Position numbers and translations under genes: made by a program. Positions 41,951-51,987 of a DNA stretch of 64,000 bases are shown here, one piece after another (within the stretch, counting starts at the first letter, position 1; each line of letters opens with the position of its first letter). The notes below the pieces were generated by a model. It did not search any database and was not told the DNA's origin. It saw nothing but the letters and a program-made list of their open reading frames with translations. The stretch is from Pararhizobium_B sp963838155 (lineage in GTDB: Bacteria; Pseudomonadota; Alphaproteobacteria; Rhizobiales; Rhizobiaceae). Location: positions 186,001-250,000 of the forward strand of contig CAWIQE010000036.1 of assembly GCA_963838155.1 (NCBI GenBank), read 5' to 3'.

Positions 41951-42450
41951 CCGGCAGGGCGAAAGGAGTGAGGCAGATCAGCGAGATCGCCAATTCCATG
42001 CTCGATCCCATCCTGGCCCGTCGTGCCGGCATCAACACGATGCTCCTCGGCTCTTGGGACGAGATCGCCGGCCCGCAATTCGCCGACTGCACCCGGCCCG
42101 AGGAAATCCGCTGGGACCGCCGGCAGGGGCGCGAGACGATCGCCGACGGCGGCTTCATGCCGGGCGTGCTGACGGTCGCCTGCGAGGGCGCGCGGGCGCT
42201 GTTCCTGATGCACGCCGCCGACGAGCTGGTCGGCCGCATCAACGCATTCTTCGGCTATCCGGCGGTGGACAGGCTGCGCATCGTGCAGAAGCCAGTCGCC
42301 GCGGCCGAGCCGAGGCCGCGCCCCCGGCCGCTCGCCGAGGGCGAGGCGCGCAAGCTGCAGGACATGCTCGGCGGGATCGAGGATCCAGCGCTGAAGGCGG
42401 CGCTGGAACGGCTCGGCCGCGCCGTCCTGACCGTGCCCCGCGGCAAATGA
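41947..42450 (+). CDS. DUF721 (DciA-like) protein
   Basis: 167 residues with the DUF721 core: ANSMLDPILARRAGINTMLL, LGSWDEIAGPQFADCTRPEE and GVLTVACEGARALFLMHAAD, a KH-like domain, plus a basic C-terminal tail (EPRPRPRPLAEGEARKLQDM). DUF721 proteins are now linked to DciA, the helicase loader of bacteria lacking DnaC; I infer that role from the domain. The ATG overlaps the ligase stop. It precedes the DsbA-like gene, as in other Hyphomicrobiales. Confidence 0.88.
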   Translation: MTGRAKGVRQISEIANSMLDPILARRAGINTMLLGSWDEIAGPQFADCTRPEEIRWDRRQGRETIADGGFMPGVLTVACEGARALFLMHAADELVGRINAFFGYPAVDRLRIVQKPVAAAEPRPRPRPLAEGEARKLQDMLGGIEDPALKAALERLGRAVLTVPRGK

Positions 42451-42545
42451 CGCCATCCGCGGCGCTGCGGCGCCCTTGCCCTCGTCCGATAGCCGGGCTA
42501 TCGGTGATCGCGCCCGACGCCCGTTTGAGAAGGAAGTTCGATACG

Positions 42546-43325
42546 ATGATTTCGCCCCTCAGGACCAGCCTGCGCACGGCCGCGGGCATCGCAGTGGCGG
42601 CAGCGCTCGCCTTCGCCGTCACGGCCTGCAGCGACGATTCCGGCGCGTCCCGCTCGCCCGTCGCGAGCGTTGCGACCGGCCAGAAGGAGGCCTCCGCCGC
42701 CAAGGCCGGCATCGATCCGATGACGACGGCCGCAGTCGACGCGCCGAAGCCCGCCGGAACGGTGGACATGAAGGCGGTGCTCGGTCCGCAGCAGCTGGAG
42801 GATCGCGTCCTCGGCCCCGAGGACGCCAAGGTGACGGTCGTCGAATACCTGTCGATGACCTGCCCGCATTGCCGCGACTTCGCCAACAAGAGCTTCGACG
42901 CGATCAAGAAGAAATACGTGGATACCGGCAAGGTCCGCTACATCATCCGGCTGTTCCCGCTCTTCTCGCCGAAGGACGACCCGCGCGGCGCCGCGGCGAG
43001 CGCGCTCGCCCGCTGCGTCCCGGCCAACCAGTACTATCCGATGATCTCGGTTCTCTACGAACAGTGGGACAACTGGGCGCTTCCCACCGCCAAGGACCCG
43101 AAGGGCACGCTGCTCAGGATCAGCAAGCTGGCCGGTCTTACACAGGAAAAGTTCAACGCTTGCTTGACGAACCAGAAGCTCGTTGACGATATTTTCGCAG
43201 AGCGGAACAAGGCGGAAAAGGACTATGGCATCGAAGCCACGCCGACATTCCTCATCAACGGACAGCGCTACGAAGGATTCATGACCGCAGATGAGTTCTC
43301 GTCGATCCTCGACAAGACGCTCTAG
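42546..43325 (+). CDS. DsbA-family thiol-disulfide oxidoreductase (lipoprotein)
   Basis: 259 residues. A signal segment ends in VTACSDD, which fits a lipobox with Cys28, so it is probably membrane-tethered in the periplasm. The thioredoxin fold has a CPHC active site (C106 and C109, YLSMTCPHCRDF) and the cis-Pro loop in GIEATPTFLING. It should catalyse disulfide bond formation or isomerisation. The gene is followed by a strong terminator, separating it from smc. Confidence 0.93.
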   Translation: MISPLRTSLRTAAGIAVAAALAFAVTACSDDSGASRSPVASVATGQKEASAAKAGIDPMTTAAVDAPKPAGTVDMKAVLGPQQLEDRVLGPEDAKVTVVEYLSMTCPHCRDFANKSFDAIKKKYVDTGKVRYIIRLFPLFSPKDDPRGAAASALARCVPANQYYPMISVLYEQWDNWALPTAKDPKGTLLRISKLAGLTQEKFNACLTNQKLVDDIFAERNKAEKDYGIEATPTFLINGQRYEGFMTADEFSSILDKTL

Positions 43326-43345
43326 ACGGCGCGGCTTCCAGGCGG

Positions 43346-43382
43346 AGGCGGCCGGGCGAATGCCTTCGGCCGCCTTTTTTTC
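43346..43382 (+). terminator. Intrinsic terminator after the DsbA-like gene
   Basis: Stem AGGCGGCCG (43346-43354) with CGGCCGCCT (43367-43375), 12-base loop, then a run of eight T. It sits 20 bases past the stop at 43325 and before the smc start at 43413, giving a canonical rho-independent terminator. Confidence 0.92.
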
Positions 43383-43412
43383 GACCCCTCCCACGGTCCG
43401 GAGCGCGGGTCC

Positions 43413-46400
43413 ATGAAGTTCACGAAGCTTCGCCTGTCCGGGTTCAAGTCCTTCGTCGAACCGATGGAATTCATTATAGAAAGCGGGCTGACGGGCGTCG
43501 TCGGCCCGAACGGCTGCGGCAAGTCGAACCTCGTCGAGGCCATGCGCTGGGTCATGGGCGAGAACTCCTACAAGAACATGCGCGCCTCCGGCATGGACGA
43601 CGTCATCTTCTCCGGGTCCGGCAACCGGCCGGCGCGCAACACCGCCGAGGTCGGCCTCTTTCTCGACAATGCCGACCGCACCGCCCCGGCCGCCTTCAAC
43701 GATTCGGACGAGATCCAGGTGACCCGCCGCATCGAGCGCGAATCGGGTTCGGTCTACCGCATCAACGGCAGGGAAGCGCGTGCGAAGGACGTCCAGCTGC
43801 TCTTCGCCGACGCGTCGACCGGCGCCCGCTCCCCATCGATGGTCGGGCAGGGCCGCATCGGGGAGCTGATCCAGGCCAAGCCACAGGCACGGCGGCAGCT
43901 TCTCGAGGAGGCCGCCGGCATCTCCGGGCTCCACAGCCGCCGCCACGAGGCCGAGCTTCGCCTGCGCGCCGCCGAAACCAATCTGGAGCGCCTCGACGAC
44001 GTCACCTCCGAACTGGAAAGCCAGATCGAAAGCCTCAAGCGGCAGGCCAGGCAGGCCAACCGCTTCAAGGCGCTCTCGGCGGAGATCCGCCAGTCCGACG
44101 CGGCTCTCCTCCACATCCGCTGGAAGCAGGCGAAGGAAGCCGAGGCCGAGGCCGAGCAGGCCCTGTCGAGCGCGACGAGTTCCGTCGCCGAGGCCGCCCA
44201 GCACCAGATGGAGGCCGCCAAGGCGCAGGCGATCGCCGCCCACCGGCTTCCGGAGCTGCGCGACAACGAGGCGAAGGCCGCCGCCGCCCTCCAGCGCCTC
44301 CAGATCGCCCGCGCCCAGATCGAGGAAGAGGCCGAGCGCATCGCCCACCGCAAGGAGGAGCTCGACCGTCGCCTGGCCCAGCTGAAGGACGACATCGCGC
44401 GCGAGGAAAGGCTGGTCGAGGAGAACGCCGACGTTCTCTCCCGCCTCGACGAGGAGGAGGCCGAACTCAGGCAACTGCTCGAGGACGGCGACCTCCTGGC
44501 GGTGGAGCGGCGCGAGGCCTTCGAGGCCGCCACGGGCGAGCTTGCCGAAAGCGAGCGCCGCCACGGCGATCTCACCCGCGAGAAGGCCGAGGCGGCCGCG
44601 GGCCGGGCCCAGGTCGAGCGCACGGTGCGCGATCTCGGCGAACGGGCCGCGCGGCTGGATCGCCAGGCAGGCGAGGCCGGCCGTGAACTCGAGGCGCTGA
44701 AGCACCGGATCGCCGGCCTTCCCGATCCCGAGGAGAAGGCGGCGCTGCTCGAGGAGGCGCGCATCGCCGCCGAGGAGGCCGAGGGCCGCCTCGGCGAGGC
44801 CGACGAGGCGGTCGAGCGGGCGAGGGCGGCCGAGGGCGAGGCCCGCGCGCCGCTGCAGGACGCCCGGGCGGCGCTGAACGGCCTGGAGACGGAGGCGCGC
44901 ACCATCCGCAAGATGCTGAACGCCGGGGCCGGCAACGACCTGTTTCCTCCGATCGTCGAGAAACTGCGCGTCGAGCGCGGCTACGAGGCCGCCCTCGGCG
45001 CGGCGCTGGGGGACGATCTCGATCTCCCCGCGGACGCTTCGGCCCCCGCCCATTGGTCGACGGTGGCGGGACCGGGCGGCGACCCGGCCCTCCCGGACGG
45101 CGTCGAGTCTCTGTCCGGCGTCGTGTCCGCGCCGCCGGAACTCGCGCGCCGGCTCGCCCAGATCGGCGTCGTGCCGGAAGGCGAGGGCGCCCGCCTGCAG
45201 CAGGTCCTGCTTCCCGGCCAGCGGCTCGTCAGCCGGGACGGCGCCCTCTGGCGCTGGGACGGCTACGTGGCCGGCGCCGACGCGCCGACGGCGGCCGCCC
45301 TGCGCCTCGCCCAGAAGAACCGGCTCGCCGAGCTCGATGCCGAAGCCGTTGCGGCCACCGGTGTCCTGCGCGACGCCGAGCAGGCGCTGAAGGACGCCGA
45401 GACCGCCGCAGGGGCCGCGCTCCGCGACCAGCAGCGGGCGAGGGAAGAGCTCAGGACGGCGCAGGCCGCCGTCGCCCGCGCCCGCGACGAGCTGGCCGAG
45501 GCCGAGCGCGCCTCGGGTCAGTTCGCGAGCCGCCGCGCGGTCCTCGACGAGCAGCTCAGCCAGCTCGAGGCCCAGCGCGAGGAAGCCCATGCGGGCCTGG
45601 TCGAGGCCGAAGACGCCCTCGCCGGAGCCCCGGACCTTTCCGATCTCGACCGGCGGCTGCAGGAGGCCGAAGGCCGCATGGCGGTCGACCGGGGCGCCCT
45701 CGCCGAGGCGCGGGCCGCCCACCAGGGGCTCGAACGGGAAATCGCCGACCGCAACCGGCGCCTGTCGGCGATCTCCGGCGAGCGCCAGTCATGGATCCGC
45801 CGCGCCGAAAGCGCCGGGGACCACATCGCCGCGCTGCGGGACCGCGCGGACGAAACGGCCGCCGAGGCCGAGCGGATCAGCGACCGTCCGGACGAGATCG
45901 AACTGGACCGCCGCAGGCTGATGTCGCAACTGGCCGAGGCCGAGTCGCTGCGCAGGAAATCGGCGGATATCCTCGCCGAGGCCGACAGCGGTCAGCGCGC
46001 GGCCGACAAGGCCGCCGCGGAGGCTCTCGCCGAACTGTCGCGGGTCCGGGAAACGCGCGGGCGCACGGAAGAGCGCCTCGTGGCGTCGCGCGAACGGCGC
46101 ACGGAAGCAGAGGCCCGCATCCGCGAGGTGCTCAATTGCGCCCCGCACGAGGCGTTCCGGCTGACCGGGCTTGCCGCGGACGCGGAGTTGCCCGATCCGC
46201 TCCAGATCGAGCGCCGCCTCGAGCGCCTCAAGGTGGAACGCGAACGCCTCGGCGCGGTCAATCTGCGTGCCGAGGAGGAACAGTCCGAACTCGCCGGCCG
46301 GCTCGACACGATCGTTTCCGAGCGCGAGGACGTCGTCGAGGCGATCCGCAAGCTGAGAACCGCCATCCAGGACCTGAACAGGGAGGGCCGGGAGCGGCTA

Positions 46401-46874
46401 CTGGGAGCCTTCGAGGTCGTCAACGGCCACTTCCAGCGGCTCTTCACCCACCTGTTCGGCGGCGGCACCGCGGAACTGCAGCTCGTCGAGTCGGAAGACC
46501 CGCTCGATGCGGGCCTAGAGATCCTCGCCCGCCCGCCCGGCAAGAAACCGCAGACCATGACGCTGCTCTCCGGCGGCGAGCAGGCGTTGACCGCCATGGC
46601 GCTGATCTTCGCGGTCTTCCTCACCAACCCGGCGCCGATCTGCGTCCTCGACGAGGTCGACGCACCCCTCGACGACCATAATGTCGAGCGCTACTGCAAC
46701 CTGATGGACGAGATGGCGCGCTCGACCCGCACGCGCTTCGTCATCATCACGCACAATCCCATCACCATGGCCCGGATGAACCGCCTCTTCGGCGTCACCA
46801 TGGCCGAGCAGGGCGTCTCCCAGCTGGTGTCGGTGGATCTCGAGACGGCCGACAGGCTGCGCGAGGCGGGCTGA
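43413..46874 (+). CDS. smc: Chromosome segregation protein SMC
   Basis: 1153-residue SMC ATPase for chromosome organisation. Walker A is GPNGCGKSN at residues 31-39, followed by two long coiled coils (about 170-500 and 660-1000) around a hinge near 505-650 (GNDLFPPIVEKLRVERGYEA). The C-terminal head holds the ABC signature LLSGGEQALTAMAL and Walker B CVLDEVDAPLDD starting at residue 1077. Codon use is strongly Ala/Glu/Arg-rich, as usual for GC-rich coiled coils. ScpA and ScpB are not in the window. Confidence 0.98.
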   Translation: MKFTKLRLSGFKSFVEPMEFIIESGLTGVVGPNGCGKSNLVEAMRWVMGENSYKNMRASGMDDVIFSGSGNRPARNTAEVGLFLDNADRTAPAAFNDSDEIQVTRRIERESGSVYRINGREARAKDVQLLFADASTGARSPSMVGQGRIGELIQAKPQARRQLLEEAAGISGLHSRRHEAELRLRAAETNLERLDDVTSELESQIESLKRQARQANRFKALSAEIRQSDAALLHIRWKQAKEAEAEAEQALSSATSSVAEAAQHQMEAAKAQAIAAHRLPELRDNEAKAAAALQRLQIARAQIEEEAERIAHRKEELDRRLAQLKDDIAREERLVEENADVLSRLDEEEAELRQLLEDGDLLAVERREAFEAATGELAESERRHGDLTREKAEAAAGRAQVERTVRDLGERAARLDRQAGEAGRELEALKHRIAGLPDPEEKAALLEEARIAAEEAEGRLGEADEAVERARAAEGEARAPLQDARAALNGLETEARTIRKMLNAGAGNDLFPPIVEKLRVERGYEAALGAALGDDLDLPADASAPAHWSTVAGPGGDPALPDGVESLSGVVSAPPELARRLAQIGVVPEGEGARLQQVLLPGQRLVSRDGALWRWDGYVAGADAPTAAALRLAQKNRLAELDAEAVAATGVLRDAEQALKDAETAAGAALRDQQRAREELRTAQAAVARARDELAEAERASGQFASRRAVLDEQLSQLEAQREEAHAGLVEAEDALAGAPDLSDLDRRLQEAEGRMAVDRGALAEARAAHQGLEREIADRNRRLSAISGERQSWIRRAESAGDHIAALRDRADETAAEAERISDRPDEIELDRRRLMSQLAEAESLRRKSADILAEADSGQRAADKAAAEALAELSRVRETRGRTEERLVASRERRTEAEARIREVLNCAPHEAFRLTGLAADAELPDPLQIERRLERLKVERERLGAVNLRAEEEQSELAGRLDTIVSEREDVVEAIRKLRTAIQDLNREGRERLLGAFEVVNGHFQRLFTHLFGGGTAELQLVESEDPLDAGLEILARPPGKKPQTMTLLSGGEQALTAMALIFAVFLTNPAPICVLDEVDAPLDDHNVERYCNLMDEMARSTRTRFVIITHNPITMARMNRLFGVTMAEQGVSQLVSVDLETADRLREAG

Positions 46875-47080
46875 CCGCCGGCGCCTGCGTCGTTGGCCGG
46901 GCCGGCACGCTCCCGAAAAAGACAGTCGCAGCCGGGATTCCGGCCCATCCGGTTGAACGCCGGGGTAGGCGCAACTGACGGGCACGACCGATTTTGGTAG
47001 CCCGGAGATGCTTGTGCCGAAGGGCCTTTCAATTGAATCTCGCAAGCAGACCGGCGCCCCCTGCGCTGAGGAGACTTCAT

Positions 47081-48433
47081 ATGGACGACTGGCTATCGGC
47101 TGACAGCCTGAACTTCACCCGATCCCGCGCAATGCAGCGCCGCGCGCACGACTTGATCCCCGGCGGCTGCCACACCTACGCCAAGGGGGACGACCAGTAC
47201 CCGGTGCTCGCCCCGGGCTTCATCGCGCGGGGCGAAGGCTGCCACGTCTGGGATGCCGACGGCAACGAATACATCGAATACGGCCTCGGCAACCGCGCCG
47301 TCACGCTCGGCCACGCCTATCCGAGCGTCGTCGAGGCGGCGCGTCGCGAACTGTCGAACGGCTGCAACTTCACGCGCCCGTCGACGCTGGAGGTCGCCTG
47401 CGCCGAACAGTTTCTCGGCATGATCGGCGGTGCGGAGATGGTGAAGTTCTGCAAGAACGGATCCGACGCCACCTCCGCCGCCATCCGGCTTGCGCGCGCC
47501 GCCACCGGCCGCGACATGATCGCCATCTGCGGCGATCATCCGTTCTTCTCCGTAGACGACTGGTTCATCGGCACGACGCCGATGGATGCCGGCATCCCGG
47601 AGGCCATCCGCCGGCTCACTCTCGCCTTCCACTACAACGATCTCGCCGGCGTCGAGGCCCTGTTCGACGCCCATCCCGGCCAAATCGCGGCCGTGATCCT
47701 GGAAGCCGCGCGCACGCGAGGAACCCCGCGACGGCTTCCTGCACAAGCTGCGGGACCTCTGCCACGCCCGCGGGGCGCTGTTCATCCTGGACGAGATGGT
47801 CACCGGGTTCCGCTGGCACAATGGCGGCGCCCAGGCCCGCTTCGACATCACCCCCGACCTGTCGGCCTGGGGTAAGGCGATGGCCAACGGCTTCTCCGTG
47901 TCCGCGCTCGCGGGCAAGCGGGAATTCATGCGCCTCGGCGGCCTCGACCACCACGACAAGCCGCGCGTGTGGATGCTGTCGACGACCCATGGCGGCGAAA
48001 CGCACGCGCTCGCGCCGCCATCGCGACGATGCAGGTCTACGAGCAAGAGCCGGTGGTCGAGGCCCTTCGAAGCAAGGGAACGCGGCTCGCCGGCCTCTTC
48101 CGCGAGGTCGCGGATCGGCACGGGCTCTCCGATTTCGTCAAGGTCAGCGGCCACCCGAGCTGCCTGCTCTACGCCACCCTGGACGGGACGGGCGAGCCCT
48201 CCCAGGCCTTCCGAAGCCTGTTCCTCCAGGAGACGATCCGGCGCGGCATCCTCATGCCCTCGCTGGTCGTCAGCTACTCCCACGACGACGACGACATCGA
48301 CCGCACCGTCGAGGCGGTCGACGGTGCGCTCGGCGTCTATCGCCGGGCCATGGAGAACGGCGTCGAACGCTACCTCTTCGGCAGGCCGTCCGAGGGCGTC
48401 TACAGGGCCTTCAACAAGCCGGCCACCGGCTGA
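47081..48433 (+). pseudogene. Class-III aminotransferase (glutamate-1-semialdehyde aminomutase-like), two frameshifts
   Basis: The intact part starts at ATG 47081 (GAGGAG site upstream) with MDDWLSADSLNFTRSRAM and runs through RAHDLIPGGCHTYAKGDD and EYGLGNRAVTLGHA. It leaves frame near 47719 (one extra base), resumes as LFILDEMVTGFRWHNGGAQA and AWGKAMANGFSVSAL (the PLP-lysine region), shifts again near 48012 (one base missing), and ends TVEAVDGALGVYRRAMENG. Stitched, it resembles HemL-type class-III aminotransferases used for nucleotide-sugar or other amino transfer. Its place in a polysaccharide locus favours that role over heme synthesis. Confidence 0.85.
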
Positions 48434-48447
48434 GCACCGGTATCGCG

Positions 48448-49868
48448 ATGTCCGACACGCTGCACATGCCGGTTCGTCAGAGGTTGCCGGCGCGCGTCGC
48501 GCGCGTCAGCCGCCGGGCGGTGCTGGCCGGCCTGCTGGCGCTGTGCGGCCCCTCGGCGGGTCGCGCCGCCCCTTCGCCGGCAAGCGCGCGGTCCAAGCCG
48601 GCCTCGCCCTTTCCGCTGTCGGTCGCGAAGGGCAAGCGCCACCTCGTCGGCGCCGACGGCCGTCCGTTCCTGATCACCGGCGATTCGGCGTGGTCGTTGA
48701 TCGCCGAACTGACGCGCGAGGAGGCGGCGACCTATCTCGCCGACCGCCGCGCCCGCGGCTTCAATGCGGTTCTCGTGTCGCTGATCGAGCACAAGTTCGC
48801 GCGGCATGCGCCGGCCAACATCTACGGAGATCCGCCGTTCCTCGCGCCGGGCGATTTCAGCAGGCCGAACGAGGCCTATTTCGCCACGCGGACTGGGTCC
48901 TGCGCAAGGCCCGGGACATGGGGTTCCTGGTCCTGCTCGCGCCCTCCTTCCTCGGAGCGCATGGGACGGACGAGGGCTGGTACGGCGAACTGGTCCGCAA
49001 TCCGCGCCCGATCCTCAAGTCCTACGGCACCTATATCGGCTCGCGATACCGCGACCTCGACAACATCCTGTGGGTCCAGGGCTGCGACCTCGTCCCCCCC
49101 GACAAGAGCGTCGTCGAGGCGATCGCCGACGGCGTCCGCGAAGCCGATCCGGCGGCGCTCCAGACCGCGCAGGGCGCGCGGAACGGAGCCCGTCACCTCC
49201 TTCGGCGGGCGCGACTGGCTCGACCTGAACACAGTCTACACCTACGGCTCCGTGCGGGACGCCTCGCGCAGGCCTATCGCCGGCCCGGCGCGATGCCCTT
49301 CTTCCTCGTCGAGAGCGGCTACGAGAACGAACACGACACCCCCGTCCAGGGCGTTCGCGCCGAGGCCTACCAGGCCCTCTTGACGGGAGCGACTGGCCAG
49401 GTCTTCGGAAACAATCCGTCGGCACTCCCGCCCGGGCATCTTCCCGCGCCGGCCGACTGGCAGCACAGCCTCGACAGCCCCGGCGCGAGGAGCATGACGG
49501 CGCTCGCAGGCTTTTCGCCGGCCTCGAGTGGTGGAAGCTGGTGCCGCAGGCGGCGGCAAGTTCCTTCGGCGCGGCGCCTTCGAGCAAGCGCTGGATGCCT
49601 CTTGCCGGAGGATCCGGAGGCGCCGGTCGCGGCCCTCGCCGATGACGGGTCCTTCGCGCTCGTCTACGTCCAGAACGGCGATACGCTGACGCTCGATCTC
49701 GGCGGATTTTCCGGCCGGCGACTCTCTGCCGCTGGTACGATCCTGCGGCCGGGCAGTTCCGGCGACGCGGGCACGGCCATCTTCGCCAAGGGCAGCCGCA
49801 GTTTCACACCGCCGTCGCCGCATTCCGGCGGCAGCGACTGGCTTCTTTTGCTTCGGGGGATTGGCTGA
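48448..49868 (+). pseudogene. DUF4038 (apiosidase-like) glycoside hydrolase, several frameshifts
   Basis: Starts at ATG 48448 with a signal peptide (AVLAGLLALCGPSAGRAAP). The DUF4038 core is clear, LVGADGRPFLITGDSAWSLI, followed by ATYLADRRARGFNAVLVSLI. From about 48890 the protein continues in other frames: HADWVLRKARDMGFLVLLAP, then GSRYRDLDNILWVQG, SFGGRDWLDLNTVYTYG, GAMPFFLVESGYENEHDTP and a C-terminal beta domain ending near 49868. At least five indels are needed to join them. If real it would be a secreted glycan hydrolase belonging to the surrounding polysaccharide locus. Confidence 0.8.
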
Positions 49869-50954
49869 TGGACATGGCTTTGCCGGCACGGGCGCGGACC
49901 TGCGCGATAAACCGGCCGAATAGCGATCTTCGGCAATTTCGGCGGCGACAACCTCGGCAACGAGGGCACGCTGGAGGCGATGATCGGCGTGCTGCGACGG
50001 TATCGCCCGACGGCGAGCTCGTCTGCTCTGTCCGAGCCGGAATCCATCGCCGGACCTACGGCACCCGGCGCATCCGACTGGCGCGCGCCCGCAGGGAGTT
50101 CGCTCCTCGGCAGATCGCGGCCCGCTTCGCCGACGGCGCCCGCTGCGGACCGTGCGGGGCTCCGGCTCCTTGTCATACCGGGCCGGGCACTCGACGATTC
50201 GGCGAACCGCCTACGGCATGCCGTTCCGGCTTTCCTGACCTGCCTCGTCGCCGGATGCGCGGCATCAGGATCGCGTCGTCAGCGTCGGCGCCGGCCATCG
50301 TTCATCCGGTGAGCCGCTGGCTCATGGTGTCGGCGGCGAAGATGGCCCCTACTGCACGTCAGGGACGACATCTCGCGCGATTCATGGCCGGTCTCGGCAT
50401 GGACGGACGCCTGTCCGATCTACCCGACCTCGCCTCCACCTTCCGAGGCCGGCGGAGCGAAGCGCCGGCGGGCGGTCGCTGCGCGTCGGCATGGGCGTCT
50501 GAGCTACAACGGATGGCGCCACGGCGCCACGGACGGGGAGCGCGTCTACGCGACCTATCTGGAAAGGCCGGCAGTCGTCCGGTGGCTGCCGATCGCGGCC
50601 ACCAGGTGCGGCTGCTGACCGGCGAGAATCCGACGATCGCGCCGTCGCGGGCCTCTGGACCCCGTCTCCAGACCGACGGCTGGTCGAGGAGGGCAGGCTC
50701 GTCGTCGAACCGTGCTCCCCCCGACCTGATGCGCGAGATCGCCTGACCGATGTCGTCGTGGCACCGCTATCACACGTCGTCTGCGCGCTGAAGATGGCGC
50801 GCCCCCTTCCCAGCTATGCGAAGAAGACGACGCCTGCTCGCCGCCGGGACCGGGGCGTACCACCAGCTGTCGAGGATTCGATTGCGATCTCCTGATCCGG
50901 AGAGAGGATCTGCTCGCGCACCGCGAGGCGAGCGCCGCGGAGCTCGCCGGATGA
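49868..50954 (+). pseudogene. Polysaccharide pyruvyl transferase family gene, heavily frameshifted
   Basis: Pieces of the family can be read across frames: IAIFGNFGGDNLGNEGTLEA near 49920, SRWLMVSAAKMA near 50310, DFMAGLGMD-like sequence near 50390, SYNGWRHGATDGERVYATYL near 50500, GHQVRLLTGEN near 50600 and a conserved ALKMARP at about 50790. These match the polysaccharide pyruvyl transferase (CsaB/WcaK) family, which adds pyruvate ketals to glycans. No single frame holds more than about 100 residues. The last plausible stop is at 50952-50954. Consistent with the neighbouring glycan genes. Confidence 0.7.
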
Positions 50955-51987
50955 ACGCCGTGTCGACGGCCGGCTCGACGAGCGGTCTCGCGGCTGGCCG
51001 ACTCGCTGCGCGGAGGGCGGGCGGCGTCCGAGCCCCGGTCCGGTGACGGACCTGGCCGGCGCGCCGCGCCGGCGGGTCACGCCCGCCCGCAGCGCCGCGG
51101 TCCTGCGAAGACGTTGACGATCCGGAGGCGACCTCCGTCCGGAAAAGCTGGTCGACCGGGGGCCGAGGAGCAGCGCCGGGCGATCCGACGGCGAAGCCGA
51201 AGAGCCTGCGCGCCCGACCGGCGGCCGCGGACGAGATGCGACACGCCGGCCGTAGGCGCTCTGGAGAGCCGTGCGGGCGAGTGTGCGCAGTCGTGCGCCT
51301 GGCAGCGCCGCCCGTCGGCGTCGAAGAAGATCCGAAGGCCGCCGCCGCCGTGCGGACCGGTCCCCGGCGAAGACCCACGCCATCGATAGGCGTCAGCAGG
51401 CGCTGGACGACTGGCGGTCCCGGTCCGCGACCGGCGGCGCCGGCGAACCGGAGCAGCTCCGAGGTCGTCGGTATAGGGCAGTCGGGCGTGTAGCCGAGCC
51501 GCCGCCGTCCGTGCGCCGACGATGGAGGCGACGTGGTGTCCCTGATCCCCGCCTTGAAGTCCGGTCCCTCCCAGATCCGCCAGCGTCGCCGGAGGGGCCG
51601 GAGATCTCCGACCCGTCCCGGTGGAATAGAGGCAGGTCCCCTGGCGGCGACCACCCCGGGATGTCTCCTGACCGAGACCGCCGCGCAGCGCCCCGGGGGT
51701 CAGGTCGTCGGCGCCAGACGGTGAATAGTCCGACGCGCAGGATGCCCCGTCCAGGAGCCTGGGGGCCGAGGTCTCGCCGCGCGACGTCTCGTCCTCGGCG
51801 CGCGAGCGCGCGCGCGACCTCGACGCTGTCGTCGGTGGACGCGTGTCGTGATCGGACCCGCAGATCGACGTTCCTGGCTCAGCCGCCGACGCCGCGCCGA
51901 GGTACCGCGCGTAGTGTAGCTGGGGTGACGACGTCGACGACGGGCTGGCCTGTCCTCGGTCTCGTCAGTCGCCCGATGCGGTCGCCG
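50955..51987. other. About 1 kb without a recognisable gene
   Basis: GC-rich sequence in which no frame on either strand gives a motif I recognise; many short open stretches exist on both strands. It lies between the pyruvyl transferase remnant (plus) and the flippase remnant (minus) and shows the same dense-indel appearance. It probably once held a gene, perhaps a glycosyltransferase on the minus strand, but I cannot support a call. Confidence 0.4.

Noticed and set aside
42498..45722. Long open frame antisense to smc
   Set aside because: Same GC-driven effect; the product is repetitive Leu/Gly/Arg without a recognisable fold.
47081..48433. hemL gene call for the aminotransferase
   Set aside because: Resembles the GSA-aminomutase superfamily but sits in a glycan locus; family membership is not function.
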